In this document: piece after piece, positions 1 to 8,472 of the stretch
Numbering within the stretch: the first letter of the stretch is position 1
Layout: every line of letters begins with the position of its first letter
Made by a program: the position numbers and the translations under genes
Source: an archaeon
Lineage (GTDB): Archaea > Iainarchaeota > Iainarchaeia > Iainarchaeales > Iainarchaeaceae
Length of the DNA stretch: 17,242 nt
NCBI GenBank assembly: GCA_005239615.1
Contig: SBBR01000061.1
Location: 1 to 17,242 of the forward strand
Reading direction: 5' to 3'
Notes under the pieces: generated by a model
The model's input: only the letters and a program-made list of their open reading frames with translations
The model's database searches: none
Told to the model about the DNA's origin: nothing

Positions 1-121
1 ACCTTGATTTGGTTGTAAAAATGTTTACTATATAAAAAAAGCCCGTTGAATACTTCATGTCTTCTCGTAGTAATCCATGACTATATAGCTGTTTTTCATC
101 TACCGATAGCTCAAATGCCTT

Positions 122-127
122 AAAAAA
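122..127 (-). terminator. T-tract terminator of the giant surface-protein gene
   Basis: The minus strand reads TTTTTT here, about 55 nt after the stop codon of the 2627-residue gene. A second minus-strand tract of seven T follows at 34-40. Archaeal intrinsic termination typically uses one or more T-tracts without a strong hairpin, so tandem tracts fit. A G-rich plus-strand tract lies between the stop codon and the first T-tract. The remaining sequence at 1-121 is AT-rich and holds no gene I can support. Confidence 0.5.
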
Positions 128-134
128 CAATTTT

Positions 135-159
135 GGGTATGGGCTTTGGGTTGTGGGGG
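135..159 (+). other. Canonical G-quadruplex motif just 3' of the giant gene
   Basis: The plus strand has four G-tracts: GGG at 135-137, 141-143 and 148-150, and GGGGG at 155-159, separated by loops of 3, 4 and 4 nt. This meets the usual G3+ N1-7 quadruplex rule. Because the neighbouring gene is on the minus strand, the G-rich strand is the template for its transcription and the RNA would be C-rich. It begins 23 nt after the stop codon and precedes the T6 tract, so a role as a polymerase pause in termination is plausible but untested. Confidence 0.55.
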
Positions 160-181
160 CGAGACCCGCTTTTAATTGTCT

Positions 182-3100
182 TCAGCCTCTGAACGCGGCC
201 TCGTTCCAGTAGAGGTCTACCTTGCCGCTGGAGGAGGTCACGCAGATCTTCCTGCTGTCGTCCTTCACCATGTCGAGCAGCTTCCTGAGGTTGTAGAGCT
301 TCTTGTAATTGTCCTTTGTCTCGTCGATGGAGAGCAGCGCCTGCCCGCTGCCAACGTATTGCCTCTCTATCCCTGAGTTCATGGGGAACCCTACCTTTAT
401 GCTTCCCGACGCCTTGACACAGGCGACGTTGATGGAAGTGCTCACGATTCCGCTGGCGCTTGTGATGCGCGAGGGCACGAACACCAGTCCTGAGAACTCT
501 GATGTGCCTGCCGCTGCCTCAGGCTCAAACCTGAAGCCCTGGTATTTCTCCGGCCTGCTGAGCAGCACCTCGCCGCTGGAGCACACCTGAGAGCCGTTGT
601 AGCTTCCCAACGGTGTGGTCGTTCCTGCCCTTCCTGATATCGTGTCGCTCACAACAGTGAACCATGTTGCCATTTCTGTCCTCGCGCCTCCCACTATAAA
701 GTCGAAGAGCATTCCCGCGGGCTTCTTCGCCTCGTCCTTCCTGATTGTTATGCCGAGCTGCACTGGTTCAGAAGGTGCGTACCTGAACTCCGACCTCCCA
801 ATGGATGCGACCCTCCCTGTCCTTGTCACAGAGTATGATGGTTCGTACACAAACCCTATTGCCGGACGCGGCGAGTCCGAAGTTGTTTTCCCCTGCCCGC
901 CTATCCCTGTCTGGCTCTCCTCGAAGTCGAAGTAGAGCAGCGAGGCGTTCGCGTTGGAGAACTTTGTTCCCCAATTAAGCGTCCCATCAATAGGCATCTC
1001 GAACAGCGGGTTGGCAGCATAGCCCTTCAACCCCATTCCAGTGATGAGGTCGTTCAGGTCGCTGAAAGTTATTTCCAGCTCTTCCCTCCCCCAATTGTAC
1101 TTCACAGTTCCGGTGTACCTTCCCGGCCGTGCCTCGGCTGTGAGGTCCCCTGCCTTGCTGTTCACAAACCCGAACTTCGGCCTTGCACCCTTGAACAGCT
1201 CCTTGTAGAACTCCGAATCAAGGAGCTTGCCCACGAACTCATCCGAATAGCTGTCAGCCATGAGGTACATGACTGGGGAGATGTTCTGCCTGCTGAACTG
1301 GAAGAACCCCGCATAAGCCCTCTTCATGTCCTCGGTGGCAGTCTCCCACTTAGCCCTCTTCATGACAGCGTCCTTCACTTCCTGCCCCATGTCCGAGGTG
1401 TTCCTCGCCGTGAGCTTCCATGTCCCCCTCCCGAGCTGCTCTATGAATTTCCCTGTAATGTTCCTATCCGAGCCGTTGTAGCTATACCTGCATTCCGTGA
1501 ACTTCGGGTTCTGCTGCATGCACTGCTGGAGCGCCCTGTGCATCTCCCCATACCTCCCAAGCGGCAGCACATACCAACCTGTACCAGGCGTCTCGGCGCC
1601 GATGTCGCTTGGGTAAACCCAGTCCCTGTCCTTTGTCTTCACGAGTTCATTTGCATCCCAACCCCTCAGTTCGAGCACTATAGAGGCACCTGCAGGGATG
1701 CTGTCCCTGTCAACGCTGCCAAGGTTGCTTATCACTAAGCCTGTGTTCGGGATGATGTTGTCTTTCACGTTGTCGAATGTTATCTGCGCGCCCTTGATGC
1801 CAGTAACAAGTGTCCTCGTTGCCTCGCTCACCTTTCCTGCAAGGTCAATGTCCCTCCCGATATTCACAATTGCCCCATCATCACCAAGGAAGTACCCTCC
1901 TGCCTTGCTCTGAGAGAGCGCATACCTAAAGAGGTTGGCGGAGTGCATGTTGTCCGCATCGCCGCAATTGAAGCCCGCACCTTCGCTGCAAGTTCCCCTG
2001 CCATTTAGGCCTTTATTACCATCCACAATCTTCACCACGTCAACGACCTTCCTTACCTCGGCGGTTTTCTGGGAGAGCGAGATGCTCGCCTGCAGTGCGT
2101 CGCAGAACATTGGAGGGGAGGTTCCATTGAGGTCGCGCAGCGTCCTGCCGTCGCCGAGGTAAGCGTCGCACGCGCTTCTCTCCACAAACGTAATTTTGTT
2201 TTCAGGGGCTGCGCCCCACTTATACTGGAAGTGCTGGAAGCCGTAGTTACGGTAAATGCCTGTGCCTGTCTCGCCCGCAGGCTTATGCACCACATTTTCC
2301 CCTTCCACTGTGCTTATCATGCACTCTGTTCCTGTAAGCGTTCCACCTCCGGGCTGTCCCGGTTGCTGCTTTTCGGGCTGTCCCGGCCGCCCTGCCTTGA
2401 CGCGCGCGTTGATTGGGGAGAGGCTCACGTTGTTGGCCGTTGGGGGAGAGGCTTTGGTTACCTTTCCAAGCAGGTTCCTATTCCTGAATTCTGTTGGGCG
2501 GCCATCCCACTTAGATGTATCAAACGTTATCTCAAGCTCGTGGTCAGGGTCCACGGGGTCGGGGCGCACCTTCATCACAAGGCCAGTGTCAGCCCTGAAG
2601 TCCCCTGTTTCGAGCAGCTCTAGCTTATCCACAGTGCCGCACACTCCCTGCTGATTGGTGGTGCTTACCTTGAACAGCGGCCCATTTTCGTTCTCGAGCG
2701 TCCTCAGCTTTATGTCAGCGGGCACTTCCAGCCTGCTGAAATCGAGCGCCTTGAGGTTGAGGCAGTTGGCCGGCGTCACGCTTGGGTCGCCGTAGCTCAC
2801 GAATTTGCGCGCCAGTTGTTCCGCGTATTCCAACAGCGGCCAGAAGTCCTGCAGCGTGAGCGGGAAGCTGACGCTCCTCTCAATGCCGCTTGGAGTTGTG
2901 AACCTCACGAAGAGTATGGAGCGCGCGTTCACTGTGTAGTAGCCGTGGCTCACGAAGTAGCGCAGGTTCCCCGCGTTGTAGAACGGGTTGTTCGTGAAGA
3001 ACTTGGGTTCAGGCGCCCTGTTCCTGTACTCATGCACATTCTTTATGATGTTGAACTTCAGAACCTGACTCACTCTGCCGTCGGGCGATGTCTGGTACTC

Positions 3101-6100
3101 CGCGCCGAGGGCTTCTACACTCTGTATCAGTCCTCCGAACTGCGAGTAGCCCAAGGCCTGCGGGAACATTCCGGGAGAGACATTCGAGGCGTAGTAGAGG
3201 TTAGGGTTGTTCTGGTAGCCTGGCAGCTGTGTAGGCACCCCAAATGGCGTGCCTCCCTGACCCACAACCCCGGCCTGTCCTGCCGTGCCAATGCCCTGCT
3301 GGCCAGCCGCACCCAAGGCTGTTCCAGCCCCTGTTCCGGGCGGCACGCTACCAAACCTGTTCGGGTCCTCGTTGGTGGGAGATAGCACTGAGGAAACTGC
3401 GAAGGTTATCGTGCTCGGGTCGTCCCTCAGGAACACGCCCTGCCCATAGCAATCGTTCCTCACAGTGAGTATCGCAGGCTTGCCGAGGAAATCGCTGAAG
3501 GACATGGTTCCTGCCGGGCTGATGGATATGCAATCGCGGTAATCCTTCGCGAACTCGTTTGTCACGTTAACGAAGACCCTCTTTACAGTAGAGGCCTTCT
3601 CGTTGCTCTCGCTTGGCTTCGCCTTTACGTCGAGGCCGTATCTTCCGAAGAAGTTTGTCGGCTCTATGGACACATCCTCTATATTTCCAGGCTCGACCTT
3701 GCTTGTCTTGTTCGCGACAGTGATGCCGGGCTGCGCCTCGAAGCTCAGCTCTATTGGCGAGGCACAGTTGTTCCTCACCTGCAGGTTGGCGGGGCCGCAG
3801 CTCCACGCGGTGTCGAACGCAGAGTTGAAGGAGTTTAACCCTGTGTAGAACGGCTGCTGGAAGAATGTATTCGGGAAGAACGTGTTCTGGTAGCCATAAT
3901 TGTAATTGCCCTGCGGCCCATAGAGGCCTGAGTATGTGTAGTCATAATAATTCCACCCAAGAGGTGCCCTGTTGCCGAAGCCAAGCTGGCCGCCCTGAAC
4001 CCTAGACCCTGTGACCTGGTTGGATGGGGTTAGCCATGGAGGGTTGCCCTGGCCTGAGCCATACCTCGAGGAATAAGGGTCAAACTGCGAGTAGCGTGAA
4101 CCCTGGGCTTGCGAGAACCTACTCCCATAGTTTCCGAAGCCTATGTTTCCCGGGCAGCTGTTGATTGTGATGTCCCTGTTTGCCAGCACTTCCACGCACT
4201 CGTTTAGGTTGTTCACGCTGACCTTTACCTCAACTTTCTGCAGCAGCTTCTGCTCTCCGCTGGATGCTAAGTGGGTTGCCTGTACCTCAATTCTTCCCTC
4301 GGCCTTGCCGCTCACGACCTGCTGCGGCTTGAACTCGATAGTGATTTTCTCATTCGCGCCCTGCGGCACGCTTGCAGCAATCACCCTGAACGCCTTGTCG
4401 AGGTCTATTGCCTTGCCTCCCTCGAGGCTGCTGGTTGCCCTGAACGTGCCGAAGAGGTTCTCGCTCCCTGAAACAATCCTCGCGGAGAGGTTGGAGAGCC
4501 TCACCTTTTCCCCTCCCACTGCACACGAATTGGAAAACCCTATCTCGAGCCTCTTGTTTTCCGCTGTTCCGCCGAATATTTTCCAGTCAGAGGGGTTGAG
4601 CGTGAAGCAAGTCGTGTCATCCACTTCATCGCCGAACCCAATGGTGGCTTCGAGCGGAATTGCCGCGACCCACTTTTGCTTGAAATTCTGGTTCACGAGG
4701 TGAAGCGTGACAGTGCCTTGCAGCTTCGTTGGCTTGTCTATCTCCCCACCCCTCGGCCCGAGCCTCGCGATTGCGCTTAGGGTTGCGTTCGAGTCAGGGG
4801 CGATGATGTCTCCCTGCTCCGGGGAATCAATGCTGAAGTCAACATATCCTTCAAACTCCCTGCTGAACTGCACCTCGTAAACCTCCAAGGGAATTTGCGC
4901 GAAGTTGTTTATCGCCGCACTCAACGTCTTGAAGTCCTTTCCCCCAACGGTCATTGAGAGCCTCAGGCTTTCAGGCATAGCCTGGAGGATGTTTGGAGTC
5001 ACTTTCAGCTCCTTCTCAACTGGCTTGAACCCTGTCTTCTCCACGGCAACTCCCACAACGCTGCCGTCGGAGGGCGATAAGAGAGTGTAGGCGAACACCC
5101 CATCTATATCAGTCTCGCCGGAAGAAACAACCGCACCGTCCTTCTTGATGCTTACCGCGGCGTTGGACACAGCCTTGAGGCCGTTGTCGTCAGTCACCCT
5201 CACGAGGATGTTGTTGTTAATGAACGGCACTATTATTTTCGGGAGGACGTCAACCCCCAGCCCGGCTGCCGGGAGTAGGCGAATGTATATTGTCTTCTGG
5301 TAAACTATGCTCTGACTGCCCTGCCCGCTGCCTGATGTGATTGCCACCTCGATGGGCACGTTTCCTTCCTTCTTCGCCGAGAACGTGACCTCACCGCCCA
5401 CTACAGAGTCCTGCGAGAGCTCCCCAACCGGCAGCGAGACCTGTGACCCTACCCCTGTTCCGGAGAGCTCCTGTCCTGCTGCCGTCCTCACTGTGTAGGA
5501 CTCGATTGCTATGCTGCCAGTGCCATCCTTCAGCGAGAGCTGCGCTTGGCTGAAAGGCGCCCTCGAAGCGCTCGCTATCTCGAAGGAAAGCCTGTACCTG
5601 TTCCCTATCTGGCCGGTGTAGCTCTCAACCACGCTCGACACAATCTTTTCCCTGAGGTCCTCGACGCTGTACCTCGAGCAGAAATCATTGGCGCACAGCG
5701 ATGAGGGGCCGGCGCTGAAAACCCTCCTCAATGCATTAGCATAGAGACCCTGCTTTGACGCTCCGCTCTCGGCAGTGCCCAGCTCAGCATCGTTGGGGAA
5801 CCTCATGTATCCGCTTCCTGACTTTCCCCACGCCCTGTAAGAGAGTTGGAGCGGCGCGCCTATCTTCGCCTCTGGCCTCACTTGCACATCCACCTCTATT
5901 TCATAGGTGCCCGGCGCAACGTTCCTGAACACGATGTTGGCCCACTTGGAGTTGCCTGTAGTGAGGTGCTGGAAGTCGTTTCCCTGCCCTGTCTTTGGCG
6001 TGTAAGTCGTTCCCTGTGTCAGGCTCTTGTACGCAGCCCTTGCCTCGGCAATGTAAATGTAATCCTTCTCGATGGAGTTGCTCCCTTCCTCCCCAACCCT

Positions 6101-8065
6101 TATGTGCACCCCTGCCTCGTCGAAGGCAGTTCCTTTTGGCACCATGAGCGTGAATCTTGCAGTGTACTTCTGGCCCGGAGTTAGAGCGCTTCCCGCCTCT
6201 GAAACGCTTTCCTCGCCCGCGAACAGGCCAACAGGCTTCACCTCGAATGATGCGACGGCCTTCTGGAGCACGACACTCTTCTGCAAGGTGACGTCCCTCT
6301 GCATTGCCATCGGCACGGTAACTACAGTGGCGTATCCCTCGGCCGACACCACAAGGAAAGCCTTCCTGTCGGCCCTTATGGTGAACACCTTCTTTCCATC
6401 GGAATCAGCGCCCGCCTCCTGCAGCACCTGAGAGGTGGAGAAGTCCACCGCCTTTATTGTCGCATTCGTGACAGGCCTGCCGTCCGCGTCGACAATGCCT
6501 GCCTCGACCCTTCCCGAGCCGAGCGGCATGAACAGCTTCAGGGAATTCTGCTTCCTGCTCGTCACCACAATAGGGTCGCTGGACTTGTTGCCGTAGCCTG
6601 GCTTCTCAGCGTAAACATAGTATGTGCCGTCCTGCACCCTCTCGAACACGACCCTTCCATCAAGGCCGGTGACAAGCTCCGGTCCGGCCTGAGCACCATC
6701 AGCATTGCCCTTGAGCCTGACCCTTGCGTTCTCTATGGGCTTTTCTGTCTCGTCCAGTACACTTACCATGAGGCTCTGGCTGTTTTCGGCTGTCGCCTGC
6801 TCAAGGAGCAGCTCCTTCGCGTCCTGCGAAGGTCTTGCCTTTGCGTTGAGCAAAAGGTACGTTGGCTTGTCCACTAGGATTGAATATTCGACCTCCTCCG
6901 CAACGCTGAATTCCACGCTTCCGTCAGCTGATGTCGGCGAGGTCTTGACCTCTGCCTGCCCCTTTGAGAGCTTCACAAGCGCACCAGCAATCCTCTCTCC
7001 TGTCTCCTTGTCCTTCACCACTAACCTTATTTTCCCGGAGATGCTCTGGTTCAGCACTGCCGTGAACTCGGTTGTGCCCCCGCTTCTCACTTCCTGCACC
7101 ACGCCTTCGCTGCCGCCGTCATACTCAGCGTAATTTCCCGCCCTGTCGTAAGTGGTAATGAAGTATCTTCCCGCAGGCACGTCGCTGAAAGTTGCGGTTC
7201 CAGCTGCGCTCGTGGGTTTGGTCGAGAAAGTGGTTCCCGGTGTGTTGTCCAGCGTTGCGGTAACGAGCGACACATCAATACCAGCAGCTGCCTCCCCCCC
7301 TGCGCCTTTCACCGCAACGACAGCTATTCCTACGGCGCCTTCCTTTGCGCTGAGCGCTAGCTCGTAGGTCGTGTCGGATGAGAGGAAAATCGTGTCGCGC
7401 GAAACAGTATAGTCTCCCACAGGCCTTGCCCTGAGCGTGTCGCAGTCGCTTGGCACCTCGACCTCAATCTGCCCCGCGGAACTACGGAGCTTTGTGGAAA
7501 AATCTGCGCCTGTACAGGAGAACTCCACCTCGATGTCCTCTGCGAACGCCCTCGATGTTCCTGCCGCGAGCAGGTTGATGGTTTTCTTCACCATTACCCT
7601 TTCATCCTGCATCGTCACAGTGGCTGTCTCGCCAGTCCCTTTCACGGTGTACTTTACTGCAGCCTCATCGTAGCCCCGCTTCGCGACCTTCAGCGTGACT
7701 TCTTTCCCTGTGGGCACCTTCAGCGTCGCCTTTCCTTCATTGTCCGTGAGCTTCTCTCCCTGGCTTTTATCTTCGAAGAGCACCTTAACAGTAGCGCCCT
7801 CAATGCCCTTGCCGCCGCCATCCTTCACAACCACGTTGAGGTCAACTTCGCCGAAGAGTGCGGAGTTTGCGCCGAAGGCAAGGAGGCCGATTATCGCAAG
7901 CAGCAACACTATTGCAAGCGGAAACGTTGGGATGTTCGCGCCCTCGATAGGGTCGACGATTTTGTAAACCGGAATCCCTTTCTCCTCGAGCGCGTCAAGG
8001 AACGAGTAGTACTTCTCCTCGAGGCCGGCGTAAAATCCTCCTCCTGAAGCTGCGGAATCCGCCAT
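182..8065 (-). CDS. Giant N-anchored cell-surface protein with Ig-like and carboxypeptidase-regulatory-like domains (2627 aa)
   Basis: Probable structural or adhesive surface protein; no catalytic motif seen. Residues 1-47 form a polar cytoplasmic head containing FYAGLEEKYY and GIPVYKIVDPI; 48-66 is a membrane helix (PLAIVLLLAIIGLLAFG); the rest should be external. After the helix come carboxypeptidase-regulatory-like beta modules at about 73-152, 243-338, 344-422, 431-512 and 518-596, with G.P(I/V).(N/G)A and DG...F motifs; a beta-sandwich at 604-745; another Ig-like module at 945-1021; and Cys-bounded modules starting at C1153, C1290, C1512 and perhaps C1768. Disordered inserts lie at 1302-1420 (Tyr/Gly/Asn/Phe), 1573-1645 (Gly/Gln/Pro) and 1888-1910. 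Residues 1915-2627 match nothing I recognise. Start is ATG at 8065 with GTGAT 3 nt upstream, in register with the 16S tail. The gene appears monocistronic, with its own TATA box and terminator. Confidence 0.9.
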   Translation of the reverse strand: MADSAASGGGFYAGLEEKYYSFLDALEEKGIPVYKIVDPIEGANIPTFPLAIVLLLAIIGLLAFGANSALFGEVDLNVVVKDGGGKGIEGATVKVLFEDKSQGEKLTDNEGKATLKVPTGKEVTLKVAKRGYDEAAVKYTVKGTGETATVTMQDERVMVKKTINLLAAGTSRAFAEDIEVEFSCTGADFSTKLRSSAGQIEVEVPSDCDTLRARPVGDYTVSRDTIFLSSDTTYELALSAKEGAVGIAVVAVKGAGGEAAAGIDVSLVTATLDNTPGTTFSTKPTSAAGTATFSDVPAGRYFITTYDRAGNYAEYDGGSEGVVQEVRSGGTTEFTAVLNQSISGKIRLVVKDKETGERIAGALVKLSKGQAEVKTSPTSADGSVEFSVAEEVEYSILVDKPTYLLLNAKARPSQDAKELLLEQATAENSQSLMVSVLDETEKPIENARVRLKGNADGAQAGPELVTGLDGRVVFERVQDGTYYVYAEKPGYGNKSSDPIVVTSRKQNSLKLFMPLGSGRVEAGIVDADGRPVTNATIKAVDFSTSQVLQEAGADSDGKKVFTIRADRKAFLVVSAEGYATVVTVPMAMQRDVTLQKSVVLQKAVASFEVKPVGLFAGEESVSEAGSALTPGQKYTARFTLMVPKGTAFDEAGVHIRVGEEGSNSIEKDYIYIAEARAAYKSLTQGTTYTPKTGQGNDFQHLTTGNSKWANIVFRNVAPGTYEIEVDVQVRPEAKIGAPLQLSYRAWGKSGSGYMRFPNDAELGTAESGASKQGLYANALRRVFSAGPSSLCANDFCSRYSVEDLREKIVSSVVESYTGQIGNRYRLSFEIASASRAPFSQAQLSLKDGTGSIAIESYTVRTAAGQELSGTGVGSQVSLPVGELSQDSVVGGEVTFSAKKEGNVPIEVAITSGSGQGSQSIVYQKTIYIRLLPAAGLGVDVLPKIIVPFINNNILVRVTDDNGLKAVSNAAVSIKKDGAVVSSGETDIDGVFAYTLLSPSDGSVVGVAVEKTGFKPVEKELKVTPNILQAMPESLRLSMTVGGKDFKTLSAAINNFAQIPLEVYEVQFSREFEGYVDFSIDSPEQGDIIAPDSNATLSAIARLGPRGGEIDKPTKLQGTVTLHLVNQNFKQKWVAAIPLEATIGFGDEVDDTTCFTLNPSDWKIFGGTAENKRLEIGFSNSCAVGGEKVRLSNLSARIVSGSENLFGTFRATSSLEGGKAIDLDKAFRVIAASVPQGANEKITIEFKPQQVVSGKAEGRIEVQATHLASSGEQKLLQKVEVKVSVNNLNECVEVLANRDITINSCPGNIGFGNYGSRFSQAQGSRYSQFDPYSSRYGSGQGNPPWLTPSNQVTGSRVQGGQLGFGNRAPLGWNYYDYTYSGLYGPQGNYNYGYQNTFFPNTFFQQPFYTGLNSFNSAFDTAWSCGPANLQVRNNCASPIELSFEAQPGITVANKTSKVEPGNIEDVSIEPTNFFGRYGLDVKAKPSESNEKASTVKRVFVNVTNEFAKDYRDCISISPAGTMSFSDFLGKPAILTVRNDCYGQGVFLRDDPSTITFAVSSVLSPTNEDPNRFGSVPPGTGAGTALGAAGQQGIGTAGQAGVVGQGGTPFGVPTQLPGYQNNPNLYYASNVSPGMFPQALGYSQFGGLIQSVEALGAEYQTSPDGRVSQVLKFNIIKNVHEYRNRAPEPKFFTNNPFYNAGNLRYFVSHGYYTVNARSILFVRFTTPSGIERSVSFPLTLQDFWPLLEYAEQLARKFVSYGDPSVTPANCLNLKALDFSRLEVPADIKLRTLENENGPLFKVSTTNQQGVCGTVDKLELLETGDFRADTGLVMKVRPDPVDPDHELEITFDTSKWDGRPTEFRNRNLLGKVTKASPPTANNVSLSPINARVKAGRPGQPEKQQPGQPGGGTLTGTECMISTVEGENVVHKPAGETGTGIYRNYGFQHFQYKWGAAPENKITFVERSACDAYLGDGRTLRDLNGTSPPMFCDALQASISLSQKTAEVRKVVDVVKIVDGNKGLNGRGTCSEGAGFNCGDADNMHSANLFRYALSQSKAGGYFLGDDGAIVNIGRDIDLAGKVSEATRTLVTGIKGAQITFDNVKDNIIPNTGLVISNLGSVDRDSIPAGASIVLELRGWDANELVKTKDRDWVYPSDIGAETPGTGWYVLPLGRYGEMHRALQQCMQQNPKFTECRYSYNGSDRNITGKFIEQLGRGTWKLTARNTSDMGQEVKDAVMKRAKWETATEDMKRAYAGFFQFSRQNISPVMYLMADSYSDEFVGKLLDSEFYKELFKGARPKFGFVNSKAGDLTAEARPGRYTGTVKYNWGREELEITFSDLNDLITGMGLKGYAANPLFEMPIDGTLNWGTKFSNANASLLYFDFEESQTGIGGQGKTTSDSPRPAIGFVYEPSYSVTRTGRVASIGRSEFRYAPSEPVQLGITIRKDEAKKPAGMLFDFIVGGARTEMATWFTVVSDTISGRAGTTTPLGSYNGSQVCSSGEVLLSRPEKYQGFRFEPEAAAGTSEFSGLVFVPSRITSASGIVSTSINVACVKASGSIKVGFPMNSGIERQYVGSGQALLSIDETKDNYKKLYNLRKLLDMVKDDSRKICVTSSSGKVDLYWNEAAFRG
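3131..3349 (-). other. Gly/Gln/Pro/Ala-rich disordered insert in the giant protein
   Basis: Residues 1573-1645 of the 2627-residue protein consist mostly of Gly, Ala, Gln and Pro, with short repeats such as GTAGQAG and GQGG, then aromatic/Asn-rich sequence. It lies within the third Cys-bounded module, after C1539. It is probably a flexible linker or exposed loop. Confidence 0.6.
3806..4162 (-). other. Tyr/Gly/Asn/Phe/Gln-rich low-complexity insert flanked by Cys1304 and Cys1423
   Basis: About 119 residues (1302-1420) dominated by Tyr, Gly, Asn, Phe, Gln, Ser and Arg, with recurring SRY/SRF and NTFF elements (for example NTFFPNTFF). Such composition is typical of disordered or self-associating segments. 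It is bounded by C1304 and C1423, which the neighbouring modules lack, so a disulfide could hold its two ends together. See the matching finding. Confidence 0.65.
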
Positions 8066-8068
8066 AAA

Positions 8069-8073
8069 ATCAC
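8069..8073 (-). promoter_or_regulatory. Partial Shine-Dalgarno (GTGAT) supporting the start of the giant gene
   Basis: The minus strand reads GTGAT-TTT-ATG. GTGAT pairs with the AUCAC part of a standard 16S 3' tail. A full GGAGGTGAT placed in this register would end its GGAGG 7 nt from the ATG, an ordinary spacing. This supports ATG at 8065; there is no other methionine before residue 152, after the membrane helix. Confidence 0.4.
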
Positions 8074-8080
8074 TATATAA

Positions 8081-8098
8081 TTAAATGGAATTAACCAT
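8081..8098 (-). promoter_or_regulatory. Possible five-codon upstream ORF in the leader of the giant gene
   Basis: On the minus strand the leader contains AGAGGAAAGGGC followed by ATG, four sense codons (Val Asn Ser Ile) and TAA, ending 15 nt before the ATG of the giant gene. The purine-rich tract resembles a ribosome binding site at normal spacing. It could be a regulatory uORF or chance; whether it lies inside the mRNA depends on the true transcription start. Confidence 0.2.
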
Positions 8099-8130
8099 GC
8101 CCTTTCCTCTTATTATCTTTGTTGGTTTTG

Positions 8131-8138
8131 CATTTAAA
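8131..8138 (-). promoter_or_regulatory. TATA-like box (TTTAAATG) for the giant gene
   Basis: The minus strand reads CCTTTAAATG. With the archaeal spacing of about 26 nt from TATA box to start site, transcription would begin near 8108 and give a leader of about 43 nt. The upstream bases are not a good purine-rich BRE, which lowers confidence. A second AT-rich stretch at 8071-8083 is too close to the ATG to act as its TATA box. Confidence 0.35.
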
Positions 8139-8172
8139 GGTATGTGCAGCAACACTTCGCCCTGTCTACCGG

Positions 8173-8376
8173 TCATATTTCCAGAAGTGCGGGCCATATG
8201 AGTGCAGGCGTTTTCGGGGCAGCCTCTTTCAAGCTATATTCCTTCCCTGAGGACCTGTCCGCCACTTCCACGAAGTAAGCGACCTTCCGCGCCTCGTCAT
8301 AGCCGAGAAGCCTGACCACCTCTTTGAATGAAATTTTCCCCTAAGCATACTTCGCGGCTACTGCTTCACGCCTCAT
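8173..8376 (-). pseudogene. Small antitoxin-like or HTH-like gene interrupted by an in-frame TAG
   Basis: From ATG at 8376 the minus strand reads MRREAVAAKYA, then TAG (8343-8341), then GKISFKEVVRLLGYDEARK and a further 36 residues to TGA at 8173, giving 67 codons plus the stop. The phrase KYA-x-GKISFKEVVRLLG resembles the helix typical of UPF0175-type small antitoxins (LYxEGKISLGKAAELAG), where the x is normally Glu. TAG is one substitution from GAG (Glu), so this looks like a recent nonsense mutation with the rest of the frame intact. GTG at 8385 is an alternative start. There is no adjacent toxin gene; its partner may be lost. The family assignment is uncertain, because the second half differs from UPF0175 proteins known to me. 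Confidence 0.5.
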
Positions 8377-8411
8377 TGCAACCACTTATTCAACTTGATT
8401 ATAGCAACTCC

Positions 8412-8446
8412 AACTTTATTACACTTGACTTTATTAGTATAACTAA
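8412..8446 (-). promoter_or_regulatory. Palindrome over a TATA-like element, with short direct repeats, upstream of the antitoxin-like remnant
   Basis: TTAGT-ATA-ACTAA at 8434-8446 is a perfect inverted repeat that overlaps a TATA-like stretch (TTATACTAATAAAG on the minus strand). It sits about 58-70 nt before the ATG at 8376. ACTTTATTA also occurs twice, at 8413-8421 and 8428-8436, spaced 15 bp. An operator overlapping the promoter would fit self-repression as seen in antitoxin genes, but the AT-rich composition makes chance palindromes likely. Confidence 0.25.
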
Positions 8447-8472
8447 TTTATCTTATCACTGCTTATTCCTGT

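Noticed and set aside
1..181. The minus-strand frame continues open for about 60 codons after the TGA of the giant gene, to the window edge
   Set aside because: The stretch is AT-rich with no codon preference like the gene and contains T-tracts and a G4 motif. About 60 open codons can occur by chance; stop-codon readthrough is not supported.
2816..3385. 189-codon plus-strand ORF within the giant gene
   Set aside because: No recognisable domain, no ribosome binding site, and the opposite strand is clearly coding.
8071..8083. AT-rich TTATATAG-like stretch just before the giant gene's ATG
   Set aside because: At archaeal spacing it would start transcription inside the ORF before the membrane helix, with no later start codon available.
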